Source of the DNA: Parachlorella kessleri
Lineage: Eukaryota; Chlorophyta; Trebouxiophyceae; Chlorellales; Chlorellaceae
Assembly: GCA_001598975.1 (NCBI GenBank)
Contig: BBXU01002282.1
Coordinates: forward strand, 1-64,000
DNA length: 64,000 bases
Reading direction: 5' to 3'
The translations under genes and the position numbers were made by a program. Of the stretch, positions 23,701 to 36,208 are shown one piece after another. Below the pieces are notes generated by a model. It worked only from the letters and a program-made list of their open reading frames with translations. It had not been told where the DNA came from and made no database searches. How positions within the stretch are numbered: position 1 is the stretch's first letter; each line of letters starts with the position of its first letter.

Positions 23701-24082
23701 AGGACACCGAGGGGGCCGAGCAGGAGGGAGGGAGGCTCCGCAGCAGCGACGGCGCAGTCTCTCGCCACCGGACCACCCCCACCGTCAGCGCCGCCGTGAA
23801 CTGAGCCGCAGCCCCGACAGGCGAGGGGAACATGACCAGGGGGACTACGGCCGTGCCCTTGACAGAGATGGAAGGGACCCACACGGCGGGAGGGGTGGCT
23901 CCCCACCAGGCGGCAGACATCGACAGCAGCAGCAGCACGATGCCGGGCACGGCAGGCACACCAGCGGCCGCAGCCCTGCTCGCGGTGGGTCGCCTCGGCG
24001 GCAGCGGCCCAGGCGAGAGTTGAGCAGGGAGCGCAGCATCAGCCGGTCGCCTCCACGCAGGCGGCGGCATGACAGCCCCTGA
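20734..24082 (+). CDS. MMTAG2-domain protein with RS-like basic tail
   Basis: Homologue of multiple myeloma tumour-associated protein 2 (MMtag domain), a conserved nuclear protein in eukaryotes with an unclear role, often linked to RNA processing. Exons 20734-20762, 21178-21249, 21561-21696, 22120-22310, 22864-23131, 23360-24082 give 472 residues. The N-terminus (MAGIYNGPARGGKDQFSWEN, then VKSDRDREYYLGH and SVKALAGRWQKGKDVYWYT) is the diagnostic domain at about residues 1-55. Next come an Ala/Gly-rich segment, a Lys/Arg/Ala helix (KKEERRAAKRAKKEAKK) and a long Arg/Ser-rich tail ending RRRHDSP, resembling splicing-factor RS domains. The second exon can only keep frame if it ends at 21249, giving an intron that begins GG rather than GT. 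A 15-G run starts at 21253, so an assembly indel there is likely. A second G run of about 22 lies in the last intron. Confidence 0.8.
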
Positions 24083-25920
24083 CCGCGTGGCGGTGGTGAC
24101 ACAGAAGCGTAACATGACTTGTCGCCCCAGGCAAGAGAAGAGGTGCTTGGGACAGCTGACAGTGTGGCATGGCAAAGTGCAGAGCATAGCTGAATCCATA
24201 GCGTTCAGACTCCTCATGCGGAATGATGGGTGTACTCCTTGTTACCAGGGGAGGGTGGCATGACGAATCATGGGGTACAATCGGTGGGAGTTTAAAGAAG
24301 GGGAAGAAACACAAGTGGAAGGTTCGGCTGTCAGACAGTGGCATGGGTATCACTCTCAGTAGCAAAACAAGTGCATAGAGGTTTGTTCATAGGCATAGTA
24401 GTGGCCATATCAGAAGGCCTTTGCCAGCCGAGCCCAACCACAAAGGAACAATGGAACGAAGGGGAAAGAATTCATCGCCTCAGGGGCGCTCCTCAACCAT
24501 ATGCCTTCAGACAACCCCAAGAGCCGTAGTATGCCCAAACCAAGGCAGGCAATGGGGTGACAGCTGGCTTGAACTGCAAGGCATAGACGGGGGCTGGCAC
24601 ACCTCCCGCTCTCGAGCAGGGCCTCAGCGACGTGTGGGCTCAGTGGGTCAAAATGTGCACAGGGGTGGGAACAGGGTAGCTGGGGGGTGCGCCCAACCAA
24701 CAGGGCAAGTGGGGGAGAGCAGCGGCCAAGGCCTAGCAACCACAGCACTACTGGTGAAATCTTAACGTAATCAACGGTTGGGAGCACTGCCTCAAAAAAA
24801 CAAACCTCTACAACCTACCCTTCAGGGCTACGAAGGTCACCATGGAATGGAAATCGCACTTAGATAGAAGGGTTCAAAACAACCAGTAGCAGCACACTTG
24901 CTGCACCCTGGCAACGAAATGGAAGCAAGACCGGAGTCCGCCTGCGTGCTGGGCATCTCATGGCATGGATCTTGAAGCCCAAGGGCAAAAAGAATCAAAT
25001 ATCTGTCACTCAACCCCCCCTAAGGCACCACTTGCCCGGGAGATGAGCCCTGCTTGCTAACTAACTGGCTAGCTAGCTAAGCACCAAGCTGCCGGCTGAG
25101 GGATGAAACTGGCAAAACCAACTGGAGGGCGCACTGCGCACGTGGACCACAAAGGCAGGTGACACCTAGCACAGCTGCCAGCAAAACGCCGTCGTCCACT
25201 CACCATAAACACACAACACAAAAACAGCCGCCACTTTGGCAGCAGCACGGCAGCTTGGAAATTCCTCAAGTGCTCCTCAAGACACAAATCCTAGTAGCCT
25301 ACTGGTGTACAGAGGACAAAGGCCAGCCAGGCACATCACACTTGCACGTGCACCACCTGCCCACCCGTCAGCCTAGCCACAACACCTTCCTGCAAAAGCC
25401 ACACCTTGTCTACACCTGCTGAACCAAATGGGTCACCCACGACCGCAAACACCGTGCAGCGGGCTATAGCCCACTCTACTATCTACCTTGATCCAGTGTA
25501 GAGCAATCAAAACCTAAACCTGCGTTCGGCCTGGAGCCAAGGGAAGATGCTTTACAAACACAACTACTCAGGTGGACCCTACTTTGTGCCGAGATTAACT
25601 CGGGTAGCGCCCTTGGCTGATGTAGCCAAACAAAGGGAAGGAGCAGAAGGGCAGCCAAAAGAGACATCAACGAACGATGGAACGGCCACACACATGGTGC
25701 CCATCCCTGAGGGAGCAACAGTACATAGCACATGGGGACGGCCTTCATGCCTTTACCAGTCTGATAACACCACAACAACACACCAAGAGCTCCTCCATAA
25801 TGAGCAACAAGACTAATGCACCTTTGGTATTGGTGCATGCCGGCAACAGGTGCCTGCTGGGAAAGCCCACCTATGTATCATGTATCTCTGAGCGTGACCT
25901 GTGGGGGCGCCTTCACCTGG
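24083..25920. other. Intergenic between convergent genes, no gene seen
   Basis: This spacer of about 1.8 kb lies between the MMTAG2 gene (plus) and the kinase-like gene (minus). Reading frames are short and biased without motifs. A run of CTAACTAACTGGCTAGCTAG-type short repeats lies near 25060-25082. It may contain 3' UTRs of both genes or an unrecognised last exon of the minus-strand gene. Confidence 0.4.
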
Positions 25921-26164
25921 CTACGGTTTGCTGTGGTTGAGCTTAGGCTGAATTGTCTCCCGGCCGGACGCCGGATTGGAGAGCAACGCATTCTGAGAGC
26001 TGGTGCCCCTGTGAGGCCCGGGGGTGAGCATGTGTTCGTGTGCTGCACGTTGCGTCAGGGTTACGTAACCTGAGCTGGAGGCACGCGGCCTCCTGCCGTC
26101 ACCAGCAGCCGCCGTGGCTGCGGCACCGGCCGTGCCCCCGCCGGTGGGTGTAGGAGGCGGTACT

Positions 26165-29100
26165 TCAGAACGACGTCCCACGGCACGGACGCTTACCTTG
26201 CTGTTGTTGCTGCTGCTGGTAGTGGTGGTATTGGGTGGCGCCCTGCAGCCTGCCCAGCACAGTCGCCGCAAACGCCTGCTCGCCCTTCGCCAGCTCAGCA
26301 GCTGCCTGGGGCGGGTGCACTTGGTTGTGTTGCGAGAAAGGCCCATGCAGCAGCCGCACTGGCAAGGGCGGGAGCGCCGCCGATGCTGCGGAAAGCGGGG
26401 CAGGGACAGCAGAGCGGCCCGCTGTCCGCAGCTGGTGCTGCTTGCCGGGGGCGGTGCCATGCTGGTGCTGCCCCTGATTTTGGAGATAGTTGGTCTGAGG
26501 GGGCAAGAACAGCTCAGGGATGGAGGTACTGCCCTGTGAGTCATCAAAGAGAGGGCTGAACATGTCCCCTGGCTCGGGCATGACCCTGGAACCCGCGCCT
26601 GCACAGGAGTTGCAAGGCACACGCTGTCACCGCTTAGCAAGGACAGGGAGGTGCCAGGCTGCCTAGCTCTCTCTGCACCTAAAGCAAGCATGGCGTGCTG
26701 ACAGCTAGCATGCCCTATTCTTCACTTATCTCCATATCCGTACTGTACACTCAGTGTCCTCAGTTCGCGGCCAGCTGTGAGTGCTGCACATACCCACAGC
26801 ACACCCTGCGGGACAAACCCACCCCAGACCGCAGGGCAACCCGCCATGCCTGCCTACTCACCAGACAGCAGCAGCAGGTCTGAGACGCTCCCCAGGAATG
26901 AGGTATCCGAGTCGGTGGGCGTCAGGGATTCCATGCTTGCACCCCTGCACCACGAGTGGCAGACGCTGTGCAAAATGTTTGACAGGAGAGTATATGTATA
27001 ACAACTCTTGCCAGCCGTGCGATGTAGAAGAAAAAATGTGATCCATAGCCGAGTCAGGCATGCCCCACCCAGGGGGGACGCAGGTTGGTAACGGTTTGTC
27101 ATCCAGCTACTCAGTCATGCCCTCCATCACCCACCCACCTATCTACCTCTCTGGTACATCCTCCTAGGCCCAAGAGGAGGGACATAATCCTCCCGGCCCA
27201 CACGACCCCATTGGCAGCCAGCACAGAGAGGGGCATCACCAAGCGTTACACATGGGTGACTCACCTATGGAGTAGGTCCTCCGGGCCTGGCGGGGTGGAG
27301 GGGCTCAACCCTCCCGGCCCACTGGCCTCCGCCAGGCTCAGCAGGGTGCTGCTGTGGCGGCGCAGCAGGGCTTCAGCAGCGGCAGCAGCAGCTACAATAG
27401 CAGCGCTCGAGGCGCTCCCTGCTCCTTCCGCCAGGTGGGTGCTGTCGTGGACGTGCTGGTGCGCGTTGGCATGCATGCGAGCGAGAGGGCTGTCGCCGCC
27501 GCTGGGAGTGAGGCGGCTGCCGCCAGCGGGGATGGCCTCAGGAGGGGAGGTGAGGGGGGTAAGAGGACGGGGAACGAGGCCGACCACCTCTGATAGCCAG
27601 GGGTGCATCAGAACCTGCGACCAGCAGGAGTGGCAGAGACGGGCTTACCCATATGCGACACAGCGCAGTTTCTTGACAGCAGGGACTCAGTGTGCATGGG
27701 CTGGGCAGGCATGACCACCAGTGAGCTCCCTAGAAACTATCCAGGCGGAAGAATTTTGTGGTATGTTATGTGGTATAAGGTTTTTTGTGTCTGCTAGGCA
27801 CGACATGCATTCGCCAAAGCTTGCCTGGGCTGCAGTGAGCCTCTGTGCGGGGTCCGCCTTCAGCAGCGACAGCAGAAGGTCACATGATAGGTGATCAAAG
27901 CCAACCACCCTGCATAGCGGGCGAGCGGGAGCAAGCAGGGAGCTATGTGACCTTGATTGGAGATCTTCAGTTTAGAACGGAAGTTTCGTGCCAACCAAGC
28001 AGCTCTCCACCAAAAACAAGAAGAGTGCCTGCCTGGAATCAGGCGACCTTGGCTTGCATCGTTTACCTACGCTGCAGGTCTTTACTTTCTTTCTGCAGCA
28101 AGTTACCCCAAATTGCGCTTGTTACCATGAACTCCCCCGGGCTCTCCTGCTCGCCATATACACTGTGCATCACCCCATGCCCTCATAGGACGCCTTTCAC
28201 ATCAGGTGTCAACATCAGCAGCATCTGATACCTTGATACCATCCGTGCTCTCATGACTTGCCTCATTTGGGGTGAAGGAGGGGCCGCGGCGCTCTCCCTG
28301 CTCAGCTGCTGAATGACCGCCACCTTGTGGTACAGGTGTGCCTGCACAGATGGACAGACATACCAAACATGTTGGTGGCTGCACACAGGTCGCCCTTGAC
28401 TGACGCCAGGCAGGGCCAGCCTGGTCACCAGATTTACAAGAAATGGAGTGTTAGAAAGTGGCAGTTTGCATAGCCAAGCCCGCCACTTGGCAGGGTCCGG
28501 CACAGAACTCTCATCAAAAGTGGGTTATAGAGTCGAGGCAACCCACGCTTTGGCAAGGTCCGGCACAGAATCCACAAGGCGACTGAGCCATATATCAACC
28601 CACCTCCAGCCAGTCCTGCATCTTGTCCACCTTCTCCTGTGGTCCCGGCATGTTAGGTACACAGGTCTGACACAGGCCGCGGTGCCCAAAGGGCACATAG
28701 CCGCCGCTGAGCAGCACAAACAGGACCACACCCAGGCTCCACATGTCGGCTGCGGCAGCAGGCAGCAACGCTTCAAAGGTGAACCACAGGATGACAAGAC
28801 AGAGTGGCTTGCGTGCCACTCCCGCATGCTGGGCAGTGCAAGCACCTCTACCCTTCTGTTGAAGCGTTGTCTGAGGAGTTGGAGGGACCCTCCCTGCAGC
28901 GGCGGTCCAAGCAGTGGCTATGCAGCTGCCAGCAGGGATCGCATGCATGGCCGGCAAGAAGGCTTGTATAAGGTTGCCCAGGTGCATGCACAAAAGTAGC
29001 AGCGGTTTGAATGAATGTTGAGTGAGTGAACCAAACCTCTCTCACCTGATGGGCTGTCTGCCACAGCGGGCCAGCAGGCGGCAGAGCGCGCCACCTCGGG

Positions 29101-31293
29101 CGGCACGTACGCCCCCGACCCAAACCCGGCCACCTGCGCAGGGGAGCCATCAACGGCAGCCTGGCCGGCGCCGCAGCCGCGGCCCGCCCAGCGGGCGCCC
29201 AGGCCCAGCGCGCAGCGCTCGGCGCTGGCGCCTGCGGGGCCTGCGCCGCTGGGCAGCAGGCGGGTGGTGGCCAGGTCTCCGGTGTGGGCGAGGGCGATTG
29301 TGGAGATGCTGACCTGGCAGTGGCCGCCAGCGCCGGCGGTGTGGAGGGATGACAGGTCAGCGCAGACCTGCAGGCAAGGAAGGGGGGTAGGGCGGACGGG
29401 TATCAGGATCCCCTGCGGTGAGGCTGGGATCTGCCGTGCAACCAACCTGACAGGCCAGGGCTATGATAATACGGGGCGTTTGACGGGGCACTGGGAACTA
29501 ATAGCCGAGGTTGTGGTCATCAAACTATAGTGGCATCCCTTGCAACGGCTTAAGGAGGCCTGAACCCAGTCATAACTCGCCCTGTAAATGACTGCCTTGA
29601 CCTCTATCGCACTTAGATTCTGGGCTCGCTCGGACATGAGCAGGTGCTGCAGCAGCAGGCAGTGGCAGGGTTTTTGCATGCAACTTCGGCGCAACCATGC
29701 TGACCTAAAGCATGAACGCCGCACATGGAAAAAGCAAGAAGCTGCTGCACTTTATGAGGCATTCTTACAAACGCAGACAATCTGTTGCCAGGCAATTGCA
29801 TGAGCCATCAACTGAGCGAGCCGAGCGAGGAAGCAGTAGCAGAGCAGCACCGACACAGACATTTTTCAACCGGCAAACACCTGCACCAGCTTGCCTGTAG
29901 GGGCAGCAGGGCCGGCGATGATCCCCAGCCGGTTATGCCAGGATGCTGGCTGCCCCATGCTACTGGCTGGGCTTGTGGGGAAGAGGAGGAGGAGAAGGTG
30001 CCCTCTGTGTCCATGGCGTCCCCTGCAGCAAGGAGGCTTGCAGGAAAGCTCGTGAGGGGGGGCAATGGGTGGGTAAAGTGTCTGCCTGTTGTGACAGGCA
30101 AGGGTGCGCATGCTCCTTGTTCAATGTTGATTTGTAGGAAGAAGCTGGGCAAGGGGAACTTGGGAGGACTGGGCCGGGGGGACCTGGAAATGGTTCTGTG
30201 ATGTCACTAGAGGTATTACAGAGGTACTCATACTTATACTTCTAACCAGGGGCGGCACCAGTCCTACTGTGTGATTACAGCACCCTGTACAGTCCAACCG
30301 GTGCTTTTAAGGGACCCAAGTGCTAAGCAGAGGCACACGGTGCAGCTCACATGATGAGGCGTCGCTGGCGGCATCCTCTGCCGCCGCCGCAAATTCCTGG
30401 CTGCCCCGCCGCTGCTGCTGATCTTGCTCCTGCAGGGTTGCCGCCACATCAAAGGAGCCGCTCAGGGACCTCCTGGCAGTTGAGCGGCGGCTGCGGCCAC
30501 GCGGGGGGCAGCTGGGCGCTGGTGGGGGCAGCGCAGGCTGCTGAGCCTGCTGTGCCTGCAGCAGCTGCTGCAGGGACAGCGGGGCCAGCACGCGCAGCGG
30601 CTGGGGGGCCGCAGATGCCCACTGCTCGGGGTGGCGGGCCTGGTGCGGCTGCTGGTGGCCGAGAGAGGGGCCGGCAGGCTGGGGCACGGGGACCGGGGCG
30701 GCGGGTGGGAAGGCGGAGCTGCCTCCGCCCTGGGCCATAGGATGATGCCACAGACCTGTCTTGCAGGTGGCATGGACGTTATGCGTCACTGCCGCCGCAA
30801 CAGCGCTGTGCACAGCTGTGCGGGGTTCCTCCCCACCAGGCATTGAGAACAGACCGGCCTGGGTCTGGAGGAGGCTTGCGGCGGCCGAGGAGCGGCCCGG
30901 GTGCTGGCCTGCCGCGCTTGCAGGGAGATGGTATGTCTCCGACCACTGCCCACCACCCAAGTGTACAGCGGCCATACTGGAACCCTGGCTGCCAGAGGCC
31001 TGGGCAGCCTGGAAGGCCGCAAAAGCTGCCCAGGGGTGGCTAGCGCATAGCTGGGGGCAGTCCTGAGTGGGGGGCAGGTGGGTGGGGGCATGCTGCAGGG
31101 CTGGCTTGCACGTCACGGGCCGGGTGGGCGGCCCGCCAAGGCCCTCCGGAAGGAGCTGCTCCTCCCTCGACTCCCACGATTGAGGATCAGTGCACCTGCT
31201 GGGCCGCACAGGCTCCATCACGCCTCCTGCACCGCCAGCTACAGGCGTCACCAGTCCCGACCAAGGCTTACGTCCAGGGCGCACTAACATCAT
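26165..31293 (-). CDS. Protein-kinase-like protein, probable pseudokinase
   Basis: Exons on the minus strand: 31293-30351, 30022-29895, 29646-29581, 29367-29046, 28749-28604, 28341-28262, 27909-27825, 27614-27265, 26944-26862, 26598-26165; all phases agree, 878 residues. The C-lobe is clear: helix E VCADLSSLHTAG; PPE in place of APE in GFGSGAYVPPEV; helix F ADMWSLGVVLFVLLSG; and the final helices LLSLLKADPAQRLTAAQ and HPWLSEVV. The catalytic loop reads HCQVSIST where HRDLKPEN is expected, and GFG replaces DFG, so the catalytic Asp, Lys, Asn and metal-binding Asp are all missing. The first exon is a long low-complexity Ala/Gln/Pro region; no glycine-rich loop is evident in it. The tail is Gln/Ser-rich. 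Four introns use GC donors. The 5' start is uncertain and the C-terminus could extend through a GTAAGC donor at 26196. Confidence 0.6.
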
Positions 31294-32141
31294 GCGCCAA
31301 TTGAGCCTTCCTGATTAGTGCTAATCGCAATAGTGAAGGTGGTCAGACACAGCGATCCCCCACCTGACTCGAGTCTCACGGGTGCTGCGGCGGGGGCCCA
31401 GAGCCCTCGTGGGAAGGTGGGGCCCCGTGTACGGGTCTTCTGGCACAGGGTGTAAGCCAGGAGGGTTGCTGGTGGACGCCTAGCAGGCCCGAGCCACCTT
31501 CAGTGCCATGACGCCCCGTCTGATCGGTGGCAGTGGCTGGCGCACCGGACGAATCTTTCTGCGCACAAGCGAGGCGGCCTGCAGCGTGGGTGGCCGCCCA
31601 GACCCCAAGTTCGAACATGGCCTTGTAGGGTTCAATTTGACAGCGGGAGAAGTTTGAACACTTGGTGCCGCAATCGACACATGGCGCCCGCTGGGACCAC
31701 TTCCTTTTCAGCATGATTCCAAACATCAAGTGAGACGGTTTCCATCCCAATGGCTAAACAATATATTTATGTGGGTGGCGTGCAACTCACACAAATGGTG
31801 CGCTGGGTTGCACCTTTATTCAGACCACGGTACACCATGATGCGTTCATATGCCGTGAACAACATAAAAAGACATTTTTTGCTGGGTTCAGCTGTGTCGT
31901 ACACTCAACATGTGTGACAGATAAAGTTGGTCCTGGCTCATGGTTGTGCTTGGTGGCCTGCAATCACACATAAAATAACGCTGCAGTAAACTTGTCCAGG
32001 GCAAAGGCTATAGTACTGTCCGTTGTTGCATGGTTTTGTCAGACACGATCAACACATTGTGTTGACGATCATGACTAATTACCTTGGACCAGTAACCAGT
32101 GACAGAAAGGCTTCCATGAGGTTTCACAGGCCTTACATACG
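31294..32141. other. Divergent spacer between kinase-like gene and RRM gene
   Basis: It probably holds the promoters of both divergent genes. A minus-strand open frame spans 31376-31750. Within it, at about 31556-31615, is a peptide resembling beta strands 1-3 of a kinase N-lobe, but it could not be joined confidently to the downstream kinase-like exons. Confidence 0.4.
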
Positions 32142-35100
32142 ATGGGCGACCGTGTTGCTGTGCTGCTGCTGCTGGAGGGGGTTCCCTGCCCCATACCAAT
32201 CCCACAACTTGTCCAACTTTGCTCCCAGGAATGCCCAGTTCTACGCACGCTGCACTCGGTGAACGGAGTACCTGGTGGCGACGACGAATGTGCTGTCATG
32301 GTCTTCTCCAGCGCCCTTGCCGCTGATCGCGCTGTTCAGCTCTTACGGAGCTACCCCCTGGGGCCCACCACTTGGCTGCAAGCCAGGGTGGCGGACAAGG
32401 GCGACTTCAAGCGACTTCTGGAGCCCCTGCTCAAGTGCCTGCCGGCGGTGAGGTTGCCTTCCTGCACAAGTCAGCATGTGCAGCTTGGGCATCACTGGAG
32501 GCCTAACCTAGGGGCCACTCAAGCATAGGCAGCACCGGTGCCCCTGCTATTCACACCCTGTTGACTTTGTTATGTACATGCAGGCCCGGCAGCAACTTGA
32601 CGCATTGGCTGCCAGGCGCTCCAGCGCTGCGCAGCCACAGCACCAGCCCAGCACCCACAGTGCCACCCCAGCTCAGCAGCTGCCACCAGGAGCTGCTGCG
32701 CATGAGGGCCCCTTGCAGCCGCCGCCCCTGGCCCCTCACAATGCCATGCACGTAGCCCAGCTTGCACCGTCTCTGCCCAGCAGCCCTCCTGCGCTTCCTC
32801 TGCACCTCATGCAAGGAGGTGCTGCCGCAGGGCATGCCGAGAGCCTGCCGCCGCACCTTGTTGCAGCGCCAGCAGGCCACAGCCAGCAGCCCAGCATCAC
32901 CCAGGGGGCAGGGCACGCCGCGAGCCTGCCGCCGCACCTTGCTGCAGTGCCGGCAGGCCACAGCCAGCAGCCTAGCTTCACCCATGCAGCAGGGCTGCTT
33001 GACCTGCCGCCACACTTGCAGGGCTTAGGCCTGGACCTGCCAGAGCACCTGCACTCTTCATCCGGCACTGCCGCCCAGCATGCAGGTTTCCAGCATACAA
33101 GCCACCCAGACAGCTCGCTATCAGCCCCCTGCCAGTCGCAGGCGCAGCAGCCGCCACACCTGCTGGAGCGACCACAGGCAGAGGACCAGCACCAGCAGCA
33201 GTCGTTCCCTCCAGGTTTTGGAGGCAGCCAGGCACCGCAGCTTGGCGCCAACCCTGCCGCACCCTCCACCGCCCTGCCAGCACAGCAGGCAGGAGAAGCC
33301 CTGCGCCTCAAACAGATGCTCTTCCTTGCCCAGCAGAAGCAGAACCAGCACAGCCAGGCCACCGTGCCCATGCCACAAGGCGGCTCAGCCAGCTCCAGCA
33401 GTCCACCAGTCCTGCCCACAGGCAGCAGCACCCGGCAGCGAGCAACGCTCGAAGTACAACCAGCAGCTGCAAATCCACAGCCCTCCCAGGACGTTCAGCC
33501 CTACGCTGGGAACTGGCCTGGCGCTGCTGCTTCAGCTGCTGCCGGTGAGGCTGCGGCAGCAGGCTCTTGGCAGTTGGAGGAGCAAAGCAAGGAGGATGGG
33601 TGGCGGTCCCTCAGCCTGCGGTCTGGCGCTAGGGCTGATGGTGACTGGGGCGAGGATGAGCAGGTAGGCTGGCAGGCTGGGATTGTGTTTCTGCGCTTGC
33701 AAAGCGTTGCATGGGTTGTTGTAGAAAGGCATCCTGCCACTATGCAGCGGGCTTCATGATTGTTGAAACCACTGCAATCTGGGTGGGGCAGACCGCGGCA
33801 ACACCTGCTTTTTCTGCCTGGCAGTGGCGCATTTAATCGAGCGTGAGGTCTGAATCACAAGTGGATGGATTGAGGCACATTACATGCCAATATCAAACCA
33901 TAAGACGACCATCCACCTGAGGCTGATGCCATCCATACCTGTGAAGCTTGGCGCCTTCGAAAGGTAGTCATCCCGGCTCGCCCTCCTTTCCGGCAAAGTG
34001 CCGACGATGCCAGTATGGTATGCCTGCAGGCCTTTGTGACAGTTGGTGGCAGGGGCGGCAAGGCCACCTCGCCACGGAGCATTGTGGGTGGCGACAAAGA
34101 GCAGGGACGAAAGCTTTACGTTCGGCCAGTGCTGGAATGTCTCAACTCGAGGCAGGTGGAGAAGATATTTGCCAGGTGGGTGGGTGTGGCAGGCGGGCGG
34201 CGGCCAGCCAGGCAGGCAGGCATAATGAGTGCTCTCAGAGGAAGCAGCACAAGAGGCAGGGCCACCACCTCTTTGTTCAGCCAGTGCTGGCGCGGTTGCA
34301 GTCAAAGCAGCCAAAGCAGGGTGTTTGCCACGTGGGTGATGTGGCAGGCAAGATGGGTTGCAAAAAGGTTTGCATCTGTGCATGCTTGCACGTCTTTTCA
34401 ACCATTTCCTCCATTTATTCCCGCTGTATTTGTAGGTTTGGTGCGCTGGAAGAGGTGGTGAAGTTCCCTGGGGCCACCTACGCTTTTGTCACTTACCTGC
34501 ACGGCTCTGCCGCTGCGGCAGCCGTGGAGGCACTGCATGGCAAGACGGTGCGCTTGTGGTTATCATTGACCACATAGTTTTCTTCATACAACACTGCCAG
34601 TAAGAAGTCTGTTGCTAGGTTACCTGACAATGTCTTTGATCGCCTACATGCATGCATGCATTTGCACAGGACGCTGGGCAGCTGTGGATTCTGGCTCCTG
34701 CTCAAGCATGCCCTTCTAAACCTGGCCCCGCACGTTAATAGAACACCCCCCTCCACTTCCCCGCCCCCCAGCTGCCATCCCTGACTGGCAACGAGCCCCT
34801 CTTGATCGAATACCGAAAACTCAAGGGCGCTGCCGGCAGCAGCGGCGGTAGCCGCGACACAAGTGCCGGCCTCCAGCCTAGCAGCAGTGGGAGCAGCAGC
34901 AGTGAGGGGGGCTTCATGTCGCTCGCAGCGGGGTTGCAGCCGAGGGGGGCTTTTGAGGGCAGGTGAGAAGGGGCGCAATGCAGCTTAGCGGTAGTGATGC
35001 CTGAAGCATGCCTAAATCATGGCACTGCAAGCGCAGGACTCCCCTCCGCGCACCAGCACTCATGACGGTGTCCTAGGAGCCAATTCACCAAAACCTGTCT

Positions 35101-36208
35101 TCGGGCTTGCACTCCTATGCAGCCAGGGTTTTGCCTGACAGTCATTGACTGCTACTTTGCGTCCTTCCCACCTTGCGGTAGCCATGCATCACAATGCCCC
35201 CTTGCTGACCTGGAGAACACAGGCGGTAGGTGCCTAACCTTACTCGGCAGTATCGCTGAAGATAGATGCTTTAGTTGCTGTGCAAGCAGGCGCATGCCCG
35301 ATGACGCCCCTCTGGGAGTAGTGACCACCAAGCTGTGGGTGGCAAACATCCACCGCAACGCCAGCAGGCAGGAGGTGGAAAAAGTATTCAGCAGGTAGGC
35401 AGGCTGTCAGGTTTTGGCAGGGCCCAGAACTTCCTTTGTACAGGGAGGCAGGTGATGTTGTGCTTGCGCAGCCCACTGACACATTAAATTGAGATTCAGA
35501 GAGCCGGCCTAATCCATGTTTCAGTTCACATGGCAGCCCATCACCCTGCATCTGTTGACCGTCAACCTTGGGACAGTAGCATTAGAGAGAGGTGCGGCCA
35601 GCCGCTTCTACCGCATGCAAAGAACCTTGTGCCTTTGCTGCTTTCAGGGGGCACTCATGTAGGTGATCCCCCCATGCCCGGATGACAGAGACGCATGATG
35701 TACTGCTGCTGACTGCAGGTTTGGCCCCGTGTGGGATGTGATGCTGGCCCAAGGCGGCGACAACCTGACTGAGTTTGGGCAGTGGGCCTTTGTGAACTTC
35801 AAGTACAAGGCAGATGCTGAGAGAGCCTTCCGGGAGCTGGCTGACAGGGTGGGTGGCAGCCAGGCTGCATGACATGAATAATGAGGAGCACATGCCACGC
35901 AAGTGCATTTGGGTAGCCGGTACCCCCACAGTGATGGGGTGGAGCATGGCTGTCAGTCTGGCACTACAGATCCAAGCTGGTGTGGAGGATCTGGGATGGC
36001 AGCTTTTAAGTTCCTGCCAATGATGCTTTCCTCTTGGAAAGCATGTTAATGCTTCTACACATCTGCGCGTGGCTGTGTGGCTGCTTTGTAGTTATGCAGC
36101 TCTCATGAAGCAATTAGTGAATAGCTTGACGTACAGGTCGTGCCGGCGCTGACAAAGTCCAAGTGCACCCTGAAGCTGAAGTTCAAGCTACCTAACAAAG
36201 GCTGCTAG
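32142..36208 (+). CDS. RNA-binding protein with RRM domains
   Basis: Exons 32142-32447, 32584-33663, 34030-34175, 34436-34547, 34772-34962, 35290-35394, 35719-35848, 36137-36208 give 713 residues, all phases agreeing. The N-terminal exon resembles a degenerate RRM (VLLLEGVPCPIPIPQLV, then ECAVMVFSSALAADRAVQLL). A long Gln/Pro/Ala/His-rich low-complexity region (residues about 103-462) follows and includes a 27-residue tandem repeat. Two better RRMs come after it: RKLYVRPVLE with TYAFVTYLHGSAAAAAVEAL at about 489-560, and KLWVANIH with WAFVNFKYKADAERAF at about 623-700. The protein probably binds RNA in the nucleus or in granules; target unknown. The ATG at 32142 is the first in the frame. The low-complexity linker suggests phase-separating behaviour, which is inference. 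Confidence 0.75.
32831..32992 (+). repeat. 81-bp tandem repeat (2 copies) inside RRM gene
   Basis: Two adjacent copies of an 81-bp unit, starting at 32831 and 32912, encode GHAxSLPPHLxAxPAGHSQQ-type peptides. The period is a multiple of three, so the frame is kept. A partial third unit (LDLPPHL) follows. Confidence 0.75.

Noticed and set aside
23306..24217. Long minus-strand open frame opposite the last MMTAG2 exon
   Set aside because: It mirrors the Arg/Ser-rich plus-strand exon, has low-complexity composition and no motif; a GC-rich shadow frame.
26159..26196. A 34-base intron extending the kinase-like protein to 25921
   Set aside because: Phase fits, but 34 bases is shorter than other introns here and the acceptor is poor; the direct stop at 26165 is simpler.
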